From: Pseudomonadota bacterium | GTDB taxonomy: Bacteria > Chloroflexota > UBA6077 > JAJPGT01 | NCBI GenBank assembly: GCA_021325655.1 | Contig: JAJPGT010000043.1 | Location: 143,959-207,958 of the forward strand | DNA: 64,000 nucleotides | Reading direction: 5' to 3' | In this document: positions 34,658 through 43,263 of the stretch, piece after piece | Numbering within the stretch: the first letter of the stretch is position 1 | Layout: every line of letters starts with the position of its first letter | Notes under the pieces: generated by a model | Databases searched by the model: none | Seen by the model: only the letters and a program-made list of their open reading frames with translations | What the model was told of the DNA's origin: nothing | Made by a program: the position numbers and the translations under genes

Positions 34658-36289
34658 ATGCAGAATCTGTTCTGGCGGCCTCCCAGGAGGTCGCGGCTCG
34701 GGTCCACTCGACGGACCAGTTGGAGCCTTCCGTTCGTCGTCGTCACCCTCCCGCGTGGCACTGGCTCTCCCGCGCGGTACAGCGTCCATACCCTGGTCGT
34801 GCTGCTGGGGGTGGGAGCTGCCGTGTACGGGGCCTCGTTCGCAACCCATAAACCGGCGGCAGCCAGGCCCATCGCTACCGCGACGGCCACACCGGCGATT
34901 GAGCCGACCAGTGCCACACTCGTTAACGAGCCGGCCGTGGAATCGGTTCCGACACCGGCTCCAACGCCCGCGCTGGCTGTCGCGGCTCCGCCGACACCGC
35001 AGACCTATGTGGTGCAGGAGGGCGATACTGTCAAGGCGATCGCGGCGAAGTTCGGGGTCAGCGCCGAAACGGTGATGTGGGCCAACGAGCTGCACCAGCC
35101 AGACCTGATTCAGGTTGGGCAGAGCCTGCTGATCCCGGCGACCAGCGGGGTGCTGTACCACGCCAAGGGCAGCGAGACGCTGCGGGATGTGGCCCAGCGC
35201 TTCCACGCTGATCCCCTGGAGATCGCCGCCTACAATGGGATGCAGATCGACGCGGATGAGACGCTGCCGCCCGGCGATCTTATCATCCCGAACGGCCGGC
35301 GCGACGACTTCGTGGTCGAAGCTCCGCCGACACCGGAGCCGGTAGCGGAGGCGCCAGCGTCGAACGTGGAAGCGCTGGGCAGCGTCGAGGCGCTCGCCGC
35401 GCCGGCGCCCACTCCGCAGCCTGTGAAGAAGAAGCCGGCGCCGATCATCTATGAGGTGAAGGAAGGGGATACGCTCCGCTCCCTCGCCCTCCTGTTCGGG
35501 GTAGATATCGATACGCTGCTCAATGCCAACAACATCCCGGACCCGGATCTCGTCACAGTGGGGACGAAGCTCACGGTGCTGCCGGTGTCCGGAGTGCAGT
35601 ACACCGTGGGCGAGGGCGAGACGCTGGCGGACATTGCCGGCTGGTTCCAGGTGGATGGCGGGGCGATCGCGGACTTCAACGGGCTGGAGAACCCGGACCT
35701 GATCCAGGTCGGCCAGGTGCTGATCATCCCTGGGGCGAAGACGGCCCACCCGGTAAAGAAGAAGCCCGCGCCGGCGGAAGCCGAAGCGCCGGCGTCGTCA
35801 GGCGGCGAGCAGGCTGCACCCGCGGCTGCCCCGGCGCCACGCCAGCGGTCGTCCGGGGAGACAGCGGCGCCAGCCGCCCCGGCCCAGGCTCCGGCCGCCG
35901 CTCCCGACCATGTGACCGGCGGTGGAGCTGCTGTCGTGCAGAACGCGATGGCGCACCTCGGCCAGCCCTACGTCTGGGGCGGCGTTGGGCCACGCGGCTT
36001 CGACTGCAGCGGCTTCGTCTACTACATCCTGCGCGTCAGCGGGCACCCGGTGTCGCGTGGTCTGTGGGGCCAGCTCAACGGCGGGCCGCGCATCTCGCGC
36101 GACCAGCTTCAGCCAGGTGACACAGTGTTCTTCGCCAACACCTACATGCCGGGCCTCTCTCACGCCGGGATCTACATTGGCGGCGGGCGGTTCATCCACG
36201 CCTCCGATCCGTCGACCGGAGTGACGATCTCGAGCCTGAGCAGCGCCTACTGGGCCAGCCGCTACGTGGGCGCCTCGCGTCTCTGGTAA
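34658..36289 (+). CDS. LysM-repeat NlpC/P60 peptidoglycan endopeptidase
   Basis: Secreted or membrane-tethered cell-wall hydrolase, 543 aa. Seen: an Arg-rich N-terminus and a signal-anchor segment at about 44-62 (HTLVVLLGVGAAVYGASF); LysM modules at about 112-155 (YVVQEGDTVKAIAAKFGV), 160-205, 262-305 (YEVKEGDTLRSLALLFGV) and 310-355 (YTVGEGETLADIAGWFQV); Pro/Ala-rich linkers containing a repeated PVKKKPAP; and a C-terminal NlpC/P60 domain with catalytic FDCSGFVYYIL (Cys), HAGIYIGGGRFIHAS (His) and a following polar residue. Expressed from its own promoter with a long leader, and closed by a strong terminator. Confidence 0.93.
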   Translation: MQNLFWRPPRRSRLGSTRRTSWSLPFVVVTLPRGTGSPARYSVHTLVVLLGVGAAVYGASFATHKPAAARPIATATATPAIEPTSATLVNEPAVESVPTPAPTPALAVAAPPTPQTYVVQEGDTVKAIAAKFGVSAETVMWANELHQPDLIQVGQSLLIPATSGVLYHAKGSETLRDVAQRFHADPLEIAAYNGMQIDADETLPPGDLIIPNGRRDDFVVEAPPTPEPVAEAPASNVEALGSVEALAAPAPTPQPVKKKPAPIIYEVKEGDTLRSLALLFGVDIDTLLNANNIPDPDLVTVGTKLTVLPVSGVQYTVGEGETLADIAGWFQVDGGAIADFNGLENPDLIQVGQVLIIPGAKTAHPVKKKPAPAEAEAPASSGGEQAAPAAAPAPRQRSSGETAAPAAPAQAPAAAPDHVTGGGAAVVQNAMAHLGQPYVWGGVGPRGFDCSGFVYYILRVSGHPVSRGLWGQLNGGPRISRDQLQPGDTVFFANTYMPGLSHAGIYIGGGRFIHASDPSTGVTISSLSSAYWASRYVGASRLW

Positions 36290-36305
36290 GCTGCATCGCA
36301 GTCAA

Positions 36306-36354
36306 GCGCAAGAGGGTCCGCTCCCCGGATATCGGGGAGCGGACCCTCTTGCGC
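36306..36354. terminator. Strong bidirectional terminator
   Basis: A 22-bp perfect inverted repeat (arms 36306-36327 and 36333-36354, beginning GCGCAAGAGGG) with loop GATAT, between two convergent genes. The A-rich/T-rich outer parts of the arms give short T tracts on both strands. Confidence 0.85.
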
Positions 36355-36370
36355 CAGGGCAGCGTTTGGC

Positions 36371-36718
36371 CTACCCGATGCCCAGGGCGAAGTGCAGGAC
36401 CAGCAGCACCACGAGCAGGCCGCCGGCGACCAGCGCCACCCGACGCAGATCCCGCGCCACGTACCGATACTCCTCGCGGTAGTCGGCAAATGTGCGACGT
36501 ACCACCGGCCGCGCGCGCTGCGATCGGACCGTCGCGGCAGACACCCGCGGCTCTGGCGGGGCCGGGGTGATCACCGTCCGCTCCTCCGCGGCCTCGACAG
36601 CCGCCGCCTCTGCCGGGGACTCACCTGGGGCGGGGGCGCTGACTCGGCGCGGGGTGACCCGTTTCTTCTTCCGGCTCGCGGCGGCGTAGCGCTGCGCGAG
36701 CTGTCGGCTACTTGGCAT
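36371..36718 (-). CDS. Small tail-anchored membrane protein, unknown
   Basis: A 115-aa protein with a basic N-terminus (RYAAASRKKKRVTPRR), an Ala/Pro/Glu-rich disordered middle, FADYREEYRYVARDLRRVALVAGG, and a C-terminal membrane segment at about 95-113 (VALVAGGLLVVLLVLHFALG). The domain is unrecognised. A protein of this shape with the FADYREEYRYVxxDLRRVxxxA pattern is plausible as a conserved Chloroflexota membrane protein. It is upstream of nothing else on its strand and ends at the shared terminator. Confidence 0.65.
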   Translation of the reverse strand: MPSSRQLAQRYAAASRKKKRVTPRRVSAPAPGESPAEAAAVEAAEERTVITPAPPEPRVSAATVRSQRARPVVRRTFADYREEYRYVARDLRRVALVAGGLLVVLLVLHFALGIG

Positions 36719-36789
36719 CTATCCTCCGGCGCTCCCTGTCGAGCGCCTCTATCTCGTCATCCCTACTGGTTTCCTGGCCAGAGCGCCGC

Positions 36790-37275
36790 TCAGGGCTCGT
36801 ACTGCCGGATGCATGAGGAGCCGGACAGCTCCTCGATCCTGGCCCTGATCGACACCCCGCCCGGCGCCTGAAGGTCGGGGCACAGCTCCTGCAGGGGAAC
36901 CAGGACGAACAGGCGATTCCACATCTCAGGGTGCGGAATCACCAGCGTATCGCTGCGCACCTGCGCGGAATCATACAGCAGGATGTCCACGTCGATCACG
37001 CGCGGCCCCCAGCGAGGGCCCGGCGTTCGGCCGAGCGCCGCCTCGATCTGCTTGACCCGCTGGCGCAGCGCCTCCGGTTCCAGCTCCGTCTCGACCTCCA
37101 CGACGGCGTTGAGGAACCACGGCTGGTCGCGCACGCCCACCGGCTCAGTCTCGTAGACCTGGGACTGGCGCAGCACCCGCACGCCAGCCGCGCGCCGCAA
37201 CTGGTCGACCGCGGCGGCGAGCATCGCGGCGCGGTCCCCGACATTCGAGCCGAGCCCCAGATAAGCCAGCGCCAC
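36790..37275 (-). CDS. folK: HPPK: 2-amino-4-hydroxy-6-hydroxymethyldihydropteridine pyrophosphokinase
   Basis: Transfers pyrophosphate from ATP to the pterin in folate synthesis. Seen: LGLGSNVGDR at the N-terminus, PWFLNAVVEVETEL, and the family signature RWGPRVIDVDILLYD with the magnesium-binding Asp pair, then IPHPEMWNRLFVLVPL; 161 aa. It starts 3 nt after the folE stop, so the two form a folate/pterin operon. FolB and FolP are not adjacent. Confidence 0.95.
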   Translation of the reverse strand: MALAYLGLGSNVGDRAAMLAAAVDQLRRAAGVRVLRQSQVYETEPVGVRDQPWFLNAVVEVETELEPEALRQRVKQIEAALGRTPGPRWGPRVIDVDILLYDSAQVRSDTLVIPHPEMWNRLFVLVPLQELCPDLQAPGGVSIRARIEELSGSSCIRQYEP

Positions 37276-37278
37276 GTC

Positions 37279-37878
37279 TCAGCTCGGGGAACCCAGCAGC
37301 GACAGGAACTCCAGCCGCGTCGGCTCGTTGTCGCGGAACACTCCGCGCATCGCGGAGGTGACAACCTTGCTGCCCGGTTTACGGATCCCGCGCATCGTCA
37401 TACACAGGTGCTCAGCGCGCACCACCACCGCCACGCCCCACGGATTCAGCCGCTCCATCACCAGGTCCGCGATCTGGCTGGTGAGCCGCTCCTGCACCTG
37501 CGGCCGCTTACCCAGGGCGTCCACCAGGCGTGCCAGCTTGCTAATGCCGACGATCCGGCCGCGCGGGATGTACCCGACGTGCACCTCACCATGAAACGGC
37601 ATCAGGTGATGCTCGCACATCGAGTAGAACGGGATATCGCGGACGAGGATCATCTCCTCGTGCTGCTCGTCGAAGGTCACTTCCAGGTAGCGGCCAGGGT
37701 CCTCGCGCATCCCGGCGAAGATCTCGGCATACATGTCGGCCACCCGCCGCGGGGTGTTCAGCAGTCCCTCGCGACGCGGATCCTCGCCAATCGCGGCCAG
37801 TAGCTCCCCCACCGCGGCGCGGATGCGCGCCCGGTCGATCTCATCAGTGACCGCGAGCTCAGTTCGTCCGTTCACCAT
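37279..37878 (-). CDS. folE: GTP cyclohydrolase I
   Basis: Converts GTP to dihydroneopterin triphosphate, the first pterin step. Seen: [13 protein letters not shown], the zinc/active-site motif [45 protein letters not shown] and the second zinc Cys in [16 protein letters not shown]; 199 aa from ATG 37878. Longer starts upstream add unrelated sequence. Coupled to folK. No regulatory element is obvious in the 110 bases before the start. Confidence 0.96.
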   Translation of the reverse strand: MVNGRTELAVTDEIDRARIRAAVGELLAAIGEDPRREGLLNTPRRVADMYAEIFAGMREDPGRYLEVTFDEQHEEMILVRDIPFYSMCEHHLMPFHGEVHVGYIPRGRIVGISKLARLVDALGKRPQVQERLTSQIADLVMERLNPWGVAVVVRAEHLCMTMRGIRKPGSKVVTSAMRGVFRDNEPTRLEFLSLLGSPS

Positions 37879-37988
37879 GTCCCTATCCTGCCCAGGGTTC
37901 AGAAGGAAGTGTAGCCCTGCGTGGGCGCAGGGCGACTCCCCCCTGTCGAAACAGCCTGAAGAGATGCGCAATTCCCGCGCCGTGGGTG

Positions 37989-39218
37989 CTACCGCTGGCG
38001 AGCACGGGCCAACGCCAGGACCCGGTCAAGGATCACGTCGGCGAGCACAGTCTTCGGCAGCAGCGGCAGCTCCTCCAGGCCGTCGCACGATAGCAGGGTG
38101 GCGCGGTTGGTATCCGCCTCGAAGCCGCTCCCCGGCTGGGTGATGTCGTTCGCCACCACCAGGTCCAGATCCTTCGCCTCCAGCTTCGCCCGGCTGTTGG
38201 CGATCAGGTCCTGACTCTCGGCGGCAAAGCCGACCCGGATCGGCCGGCCCCGCCGTCCGTCGATCCCGCGCGTCTCGCGCAGGATGTCGGGGTTCGGCAC
38301 CAGGCGGATGACTAGCTCCGCGCCAGACTTCTTGATCTTCTGCTCCGCCGCATGCTCCGGGCGGAAGTCGGCCACCGCCGCCGCCATCAGCAGCGCGTCG
38401 CTGGCGGGCAACTCCGCGGCGACCGCCTGGTACATCTCCCGGGCCGTCGTCACCCGAATCATCCGCACGCCGTAGAGGTCGGGCAGCGCCGAGGGTCCAG
38501 AGATCAGCGTTACCTGCGCCCCGCGGTCGCGCGCCCGCTGGGCGATGGCGAAGCCCATCTTGCCCGAGGAGCGATTGCCGACGAAGCGCACCGGATCGAG
38601 CGGCTCCTGGGTTCCGCCTGCGGTGACGAGCAGGCTCCAGCCGGCGAGGTCGCCGGTTCGGCCCAGCACCGCGCACGCCGCCTCCAGCAGCACCTCCGGC
38701 TCAGCCAGCCGCCCCCGTCCCTCCAGGCCGGAGGCCAGATGGCCCGAGGCCGGCTCGACTATTACCGCTCCCCGCGCCCGCAGCCGCGCCAGGTGCTCCT
38801 GCACCGTCGGATGGTCGTACATCCCGGCGTCCATCGCCGGAGCGATCAGCAGCGGCGCAGTGCTAGCCAGGACGGAGGTGGTGAGGAAGTCGTCGGCCAG
38901 CCCCAGCGCCAGCCGGGCGATCGTGTGCGCCGTGGCTGGCGCCACCAGCACCAGCTCGGCCCGGCGCCCGACCGTGACATGGCCGATCTCGGAGTCCTCG
39001 GGCAGCTCGAACGGATCACTATACACTGGACGGTGGGTAATCGCCTGGAAGCTGAGCGGCCGAATCAGCTCCGCCGCGCCGCGGGTGAGCGCCACGTCAA
39101 CCAGCGCCCCCGCCTGGGTGAGCTTGCTCGCCAGCGCCACCGCTTTGAAGGCAGCGATGCTCCCGCTCACCCCGAGCAGAACATGGCGGCCGTCCAGGAC
39201 GGGGATGCGCGCGCTCAC
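37989..39218 (-). CDS. coaBC: Bifunctional CoaBC (phosphopantothenoylcysteine synthetase/decarboxylase)
   Basis: Two steps of CoA synthesis in one chain of 409 aa. Residues about 8-180 form the FMN-dependent decarboxylase CoaC ([25 protein letters not shown], and [18 protein letters not shown], where the usual PAMN is PAMD). About 190-400 form the synthetase CoaB ([39 protein letters not shown]). GTG start at 39218 overlaps the coaX stop (GTGA), placing coaX and coaBC in one CoA operon. PAMD is also seen in other CoaC branches, so activity is expected. Confidence 0.94.
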   Translation of the reverse strand: MSARIPVLDGRHVLLGVSGSIAAFKAVALASKLTQAGALVDVALTRGAAELIRPLSFQAITHRPVYSDPFELPEDSEIGHVTVGRRAELVLVAPATAHTIARLALGLADDFLTTSVLASTAPLLIAPAMDAGMYDHPTVQEHLARLRARGAVIVEPASGHLASGLEGRGRLAEPEVLLEAACAVLGRTGDLAGWSLLVTAGGTQEPLDPVRFVGNRSSGKMGFAIAQRARDRGAQVTLISGPSALPDLYGVRMIRVTTAREMYQAVAAELPASDALLMAAAVADFRPEHAAEQKIKKSGAELVIRLVPNPDILRETRGIDGRRGRPIRVGFAAESQDLIANSRAKLEAKDLDLVVANDITQPGSGFEADTNRATLLSCDGLEELPLLPKTVLADVILDRVLALARARQR

Positions 39219-40018
39219 CGGGTCGGGACCCTCCCGAGCACTGAAGCCAGCGGCGGCGCGTTCAGCTCGTGGATCAGCCGCAAGCCGTGGAGCGTCAAAT
39301 AGCCGTCCGTCACGTCCACCACGTCGGTCTCCTGCACCACCAGCTCGGCCAGCCCGCCGGTGGCGATGACCATCGGATCGCCCCCGAGCTCCCGCTTGAT
39401 CCGGGCGACGAGCCCTTCCACCAGCCCGACGTAGCCGTAGGCCCAGCCGGAGCGCATCGCCGCGGTGGTGTTGCGCCCGATCGCCGCGTCGGGACGCCGG
39501 AACTCGATCCGCTGCAGCTTCGCCGCGTGGGCGTACAGCCCCTCCATCGAGGTCAGGAAGCCCGGGGCGATCGCCGTCCCCAGTAGCTCGCCAGCTGCCG
39601 TCACCGCGTCGAACGTCGTCGCCGTCCCGAAGTCGACCACGATCGCCGGGGTACGATACAGCTTCCAGGCGGCCAGCGCGTCCACAATGCGATCCGCCCC
39701 CACCTCGGCCGGCGAGTCCACCGCCAGCCGGACGCCCGTCTCGATCTCCGCAGAGACGACAACGGGTGGCACGTCCAGGTACCGCTCGGACAGCTCGCGG
39801 AAGGTACCGGTGAGCGGCGGGACGGTGCTCGCGAGCGACACTCCGAGCACCTGCGACATCGACAGCCCGCGCTGCTCCAGCAGCGTTCGCAGCAGCGCGG
39901 CATACTCGTCGGCGGTCCGCACCGGATGCGTCGTTAGCCGCCAGGAGGCGACCACCCGATCGCCCTCGAAGACGCCCAGAACAATATTGGTATTCCCGAC
40001 GTCGATCGCCAGCAGCAC
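39215..40018 (-). CDS. coaX: Type III pantothenate kinase
   Basis: First committed step of CoA synthesis: phosphorylates pantothenate. Seen: N-terminal LLAIDVGNTNIVLGVF (ATP phosphate loop), VGADRIVDALAAW, IVVDFGTATTFDAV with the catalytic Asp region, and GLVEGLVARIKRELGG; 267 aa. GTG start at 40018 directly after AAGGAGGGTGCG; extended in-frame starts upstream would run across the divergent Nudix gene. Translationally coupled to coaBC. Confidence 0.95.
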   Translation of the reverse strand: MLLAIDVGNTNIVLGVFEGDRVVASWRLTTHPVRTADEYAALLRTLLEQRGLSMSQVLGVSLASTVPPLTGTFRELSERYLDVPPVVVSAEIETGVRLAVDSPAEVGADRIVDALAAWKLYRTPAIVVDFGTATTFDAVTAAGELLGTAIAPGFLTSMEGLYAHAAKLQRIEFRRPDAAIGRNTTAAMRSGWAYGYVGLVEGLVARIKRELGGDPMVIATGGLAELVVQETDVVDVTDGYLTLHGLRLIHELNAPPLASVLGRVPTR

Positions 40019-40069
40019 CGCACCCTCCTTCGGCTCGCATGGTACCCGCTTTTCACCGCGTGTGCCGCC

Positions 40070-40075
40070 TATACT
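40070..40075 (+). promoter_or_regulatory. -10 box 6 nt before the Nudix gene (leaderless candidate)
   Basis: TATACT lies 6 nt upstream of the ATG at 40082. Transcription would start at or next to the start codon. No good -35 hexamer is visible. Confidence 0.45.
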
Positions 40076-40081
40076 GCCCGC

Positions 40082-40669
40082 ATGATGCCCGATCCCTCGC
40101 TCGCCGAGCTGGCGCGCCAGCTCGGCCCGCCCCGCCAGGTCGCCATCACACAGGAGGCCTCCGCCCCGTTCGACCCAATCTGGAAGACCGACCGGCACGG
40201 CGAGGTTGCCCTCGTCCTGCTGCGCCCGGACCGCACCGTCTGGCTCATGCGCAAGCTCGTCTATCCCCCCGGGGCGTATCGCATCCCGACCGGGGGTGTG
40301 CACCTGAACGAGACGGTTGCGCAGGCGCTGGCGCGCGAGCTGACGGAAGAGACGAGTTGGCGCCTGCCACCCGAGCGGTTCCTGGCCAGCATCGACTACC
40401 GCTTCACGTTCCCCGACGGCACCACCGCCTCGTTCTTCACCCATGCCTTCCTGTTCCGCTGCGGCCTGGACGAGCCGCGGGCGCTCGACCCCGACGAGCT
40501 GGTGGCAGGATTCCGCCGCGTCTCTCTCCCCGAGCTCAACACCGTCGCCGATCAGCTCGCGTCACTGCCCGACGAGGATACCCTTGGCTTCGGCAGCCTG
40601 CGCGACTGGGGTCGCTTCCGCGCCGTGGTGCACCGGGTGGTCGCCGCAGCGCTGCGTGAGCAGCCATAG
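40082..40669 (+). CDS. Nudix hydrolase
   Basis: Pyrophosphohydrolase of 195 aa. Seen: the Nudix box GGVHLNETVAQALARELTEETSW (residues about 71-93) with the metal-binding RELTEE core; upstream VALVLLRPDRTVWLMRKLVYPPGAYRIPT is the usual strand leading into the box. The C-terminal DEDTLGFGSLRDWGRFRAVVHRVVA is a helical extension. ATG at 40082 or 40085. Divergent from coaX; 60 bases separate the two starts. Substrate unknown. Confidence 0.9.
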   Translation: MMPDPSLAELARQLGPPRQVAITQEASAPFDPIWKTDRHGEVALVLLRPDRTVWLMRKLVYPPGAYRIPTGGVHLNETVAQALARELTEETSWRLPPERFLASIDYRFTFPDGTTASFFTHAFLFRCGLDEPRALDPDELVAGFRRVSLPELNTVADQLASLPDEDTLGFGSLRDWGRFRAVVHRVVAAALREQP

Positions 40670-40679
40670 AGGGCTCTGC

Positions 40680-41573
40680 TTACCCCTGCATCGGCGGCGC
40701 GGCGGGCGGAGGAGTGGCGGCGGTGGAACGGAGGGCCTCGTTCATGCTGCCCGAGCGGAAGCCCTGCAGGTCGAGGGTGACGTACAGGAAGCCGAGCGAC
40801 TTCAGCTTCGCCGCGACCTCACGGTAGAGGTTCGCCTCGAACAGACGCGGCATCTCGCTGGCGGACAGCTCGATGCGGGCGAGCTGCTCATGGTGGCGAA
40901 CGCGCACGTCGCGGAAGCCGAGGCCGCGCAGGTACTGTTCTGCTTGGTCGATCCGGGTGAGCTTCTCCACGGTAATAACCTGCCCATAGGGGATGCGGGA
41001 CGAGAGGCAGGCGAGCGCAGGCTTGTCCCAGGTAGGGACGCCCAGCACCTGGGAGATCGCCCGGATCTCCGCCTTCGTCAGCCCGGCCTCCAGCAGCGGA
41101 GAGCGAATCGCCTGCTCCCGGGCCGCGATCAGCCCCGGCCGATAGTCACCCAGGTCGTCGGCGTTCAGCCCATTCGCCACGTGGCGGTAGCCCTCCGCGC
41201 GGGCGATCTCTACCAGCTCGCCGTACAGCTCGGTCTTGCAGAAGTAGCAGCGGTTGACCGGGTTGGCCAGGTACTCGGGGTTGTTGAACTCCCGCGTCAC
41301 TACCACCCGGTGCCGCAGCCCCATCTGCCGGGCGTACTGCCGCGCCTCCTCCACCTCACGGGGCGGGACGCTGGCGGAGGCCGAGGTCACGGCCAGGGCG
41401 CGGTCGCCGAGCACCTCGTTCGCCACCGCCGCCAGCAGGGTGCTGTCTACCCCGGCGGAGAACGCCACCACCACGCTCTCCATCTCGCGCAGGATGGCGC
41501 GTAGCCGTTCCAGCTTCGCCCGCGTCTCCGGCGCCAGCACGACGGCCAGGGCGTCTTCCCTCAGGTCAGGCAA
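40680..41573 (-). CDS. larE: LarE-like ATP-dependent sacrificial sulfur transferase
   Basis: PP-loop enzyme that donates sulfur to the nickel-pincer nucleotide cofactor in lactate racemase maturation. Seen: VVVAFSAGVDSTLLAAVA (SAGVDS in place of SGGVDS), NRCYFCKTELYGEL, GLNADDLGDYRPG, and ACLSSRIPYGQVI; 297 aa. TTG 41573 overlaps the mnmA stop by 8 nt; GTG 41540 is an alternative start. CYFCK carries the Cys that some LarE enzymes sacrifice. LarA, LarB and LarC are not in the window, so the true acceptor is open. Confidence 0.85.
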   Translation of the reverse strand: MPDLREDALAVVLAPETRAKLERLRAILREMESVVVAFSAGVDSTLLAAVANEVLGDRALAVTSASASVPPREVEEARQYARQMGLRHRVVVTREFNNPEYLANPVNRCYFCKTELYGELVEIARAEGYRHVANGLNADDLGDYRPGLIAAREQAIRSPLLEAGLTKAEIRAISQVLGVPTWDKPALACLSSRIPYGQVITVEKLTRIDQAEQYLRGLGFRDVRVRHHEQLARIELSASEMPRLFEANLYREVAAKLKSLGFLYVTLDLQGFRSGSMNEALRSTAATPPPAAPPMQG

Positions 41574-42654
41574 TGGTGCCCCCACCGAGCACGTACTCGC
41601 CGTCGTAGAACACGATCGACTGGCCCGGGGTGATCGCCCGCTGCGGCGCATCGAACACGATCCGCGCCCGACCGCCCGCCCCCGGGTACACGGTCGCCTC
41701 TGCCGGCTCAGCCCGGTAGCGGATCTTCGCACTCACCCGCAGTGGCGCGCTCGGTGCCTCCAGTGACACCCAGTTCACCTCCTCCGCCACGCACTCCTGC
41801 TGCAGCAGATCCTCCTGAGTGCCCACCACCACGGTGTTCTCCTCCGGCAGCAGGTCCACCACGTACAGCGGGACCGGGGAGCTGATCCCCAGCCCGCGCC
41901 GCTGCCCGATGGTATGGAACGCGATCCCCTTGTGCGTCCCCAGCACCTTCCCGCTGGTGTCGACGATCGGCCCCTCGCGGACGACCTCGGGGACGTAGCG
42001 CTCCATGAACTCGCTGTAGCTCTTGTACGGAACGAAGCAGATCTCCTGGCTCTCCACCTTGTCGGCTACAGGTAGCCCCAGCCGCCGGGCATGGGCTCGC
42101 GTCTCCTCCTTGGTCAGCCCGCCCACCGGAAAGAGCGTCCGCGCCAGCCGCGCCTGATCCATCACGTACAGCACGTACGATTGGTCCTTGCGCGCATCGG
42201 CCGACTTCCGCAGTCGCCAGCGGCCGTCTTCCCCCTGCTCGATGCGGGCGTAGTGCCCGGTGGCGACGTAATCCGCCCCGAGCGCGAGCCCCTTGCCGAG
42301 CAGCGCGTCGAACTTGATGAACTGGTTGCAACGGACGCAGGGGTTCGGCGTTCGCCCCCGGACGTACTCCTGGATGAAGTTCTTGATGACCTTGTCCTGG
42401 AAGACGTCGCGGAAGTTCAGGTTGTAGTAGGGAATGCCGAGCTTGGCGGCCACGCGGCGGGCATCCTCGACCGCCCCGAGCGCGCAGCAGCCGTTCTCGC
42501 GGTAGCCGTCGTCGGCCACGCCCTCCAGCCGGGGCCAGACGTTCAGCGTGATCCCGATCACGTCATAGCCCTGCTCGACCAGCAGCGCTGCCGCAACGGA
42601 GCTATCCACCCCGCCGCTCATCCCAACCACGACCTTCTTCCGCGTCACCACCAC
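41566..42654 (-). CDS. mnmA: tRNA-uridine 2-sulfurtransferase MnmA
   Basis: Thiolates U34 of Glu, Gln and Lys tRNAs using sulfur relayed from a cysteine desulfurase. Seen: the PP-loop VVVGMSGGVDSSVAAALL, the catalytic Cys in TPNPCVRCNQFIKFD, GHYARIEQ, DQSYVLYVM, and the second Cys in SQEICFVPYKSY; 362 aa, complete. A TACAAT -10-like box sits at 42739-42744 on this strand, about 85 nt upstream. The gene overlaps larE, another sulfur-transferring PP-loop enzyme. Confidence 0.95.
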   Translation of the reverse strand: MVVTRKKVVVGMSGGVDSSVAAALLVEQGYDVIGITLNVWPRLEGVADDGYRENGCCALGAVEDARRVAAKLGIPYYNLNFRDVFQDKVIKNFIQEYVRGRTPNPCVRCNQFIKFDALLGKGLALGADYVATGHYARIEQGEDGRWRLRKSADARKDQSYVLYVMDQARLARTLFPVGGLTKEETRAHARRLGLPVADKVESQEICFVPYKSYSEFMERYVPEVVREGPIVDTSGKVLGTHKGIAFHTIGQRRGLGISSPVPLYVVDLLPEENTVVVGTQEDLLQQECVAEEVNWVSLEAPSAPLRVSAKIRYRAEPAEATVYPGAGGRARIVFDAPQRAITPGQSIVFYDGEYVLGGGTIA

Positions 42655-42854
42655 CTACCCTAACGTGCCTGAGGAGATCGTCTGGCCCCAGCGCCCGGAC
42701 GGAGACCCTGCTCCGCGCGCCAGCACTGCACTCGACCCATTGTACCCGACGCTCCTGCCTGCCCCTGGCGACCCGGAAGCGTGGGCTCTGCCACGCGGCA
42801 GCGATGACGGACAGGGGGCGGGACGCTCCTCGGCGCTCCCGATCCCCGAAGCCG

Positions 42855-43259
42855 TCAGTCCACCACGTCGATCGGAGCTTCGCTGATCTGGCCGTCGCGG
42901 ATGCGGAAGGCGCGGACGCGCGGGCTGCGCTCGTCCATGAGCGAGACCAGCACGTAGTACGCCTCAGGGTAGTATGCCAGCCGCACGTCTGTGGCCGAGG
43001 GGTAGGCGTCGGTGTGGGTGTGGGAATGGTAGATGCCGACCAGCTCCAGGTCCGCATCGTCGATCTCCCGAAAGATGCGGATCAGGTCCTTCGGGTCGAT
43101 CTCGTAGCGGACCGGGCTGCGCTCCTTGTTGGCGGCGCGGTAGACGCGCTCGACGCGGTCGTCCTTGCCGGCGAGCAGGCCGCAGACCTCGTAGGGGCGG
43201 CCTTCGAGGGCGTGGTCGATCAGCTCCTGGCGCTGGGCGCGGGTGAGGGTCAGAGCCAT
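42855..43259 (-). CDS. JAMM/MPN+ zinc metalloprotease, Mec-like
   Basis: A 134-aa JAB1/MPN+ peptidase. Seen: the catalytic Glu in YEVCGLLAGK (E24) and the zinc motif HSHTHTDAYPSATD (HxH-x10-D type). Known: mycobacterial Mec cleaves cysteine from the C-terminus of the sulfur carrier CysO, and related JAMM enzymes trim residues after GG in bacterial ubiquitin-like carriers. Here it is the last gene after cysM and cysO, the same trio as in mycobacteria. The carriers in this window end one residue past GG, so it may also mature them. Confidence 0.9.
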   Translation of the reverse strand: MALTLTRAQRQELIDHALEGRPYEVCGLLAGKDDRVERVYRAANKERSPVRYEIDPKDLIRIFREIDDADLELVGIYHSHTHTDAYPSATDVRLAYYPEAYYVLVSLMDERSPRVRAFRIRDGQISEAPIDVVD

Positions 43260-43263
43260 GGTA

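Noticed and set aside
38810..38880. CoaC inactivated because PAMN reads PAMD
   Set aside because: PAMD occurs in other CoaC branches and the rest of the protein and its coupling to coaX are intact.
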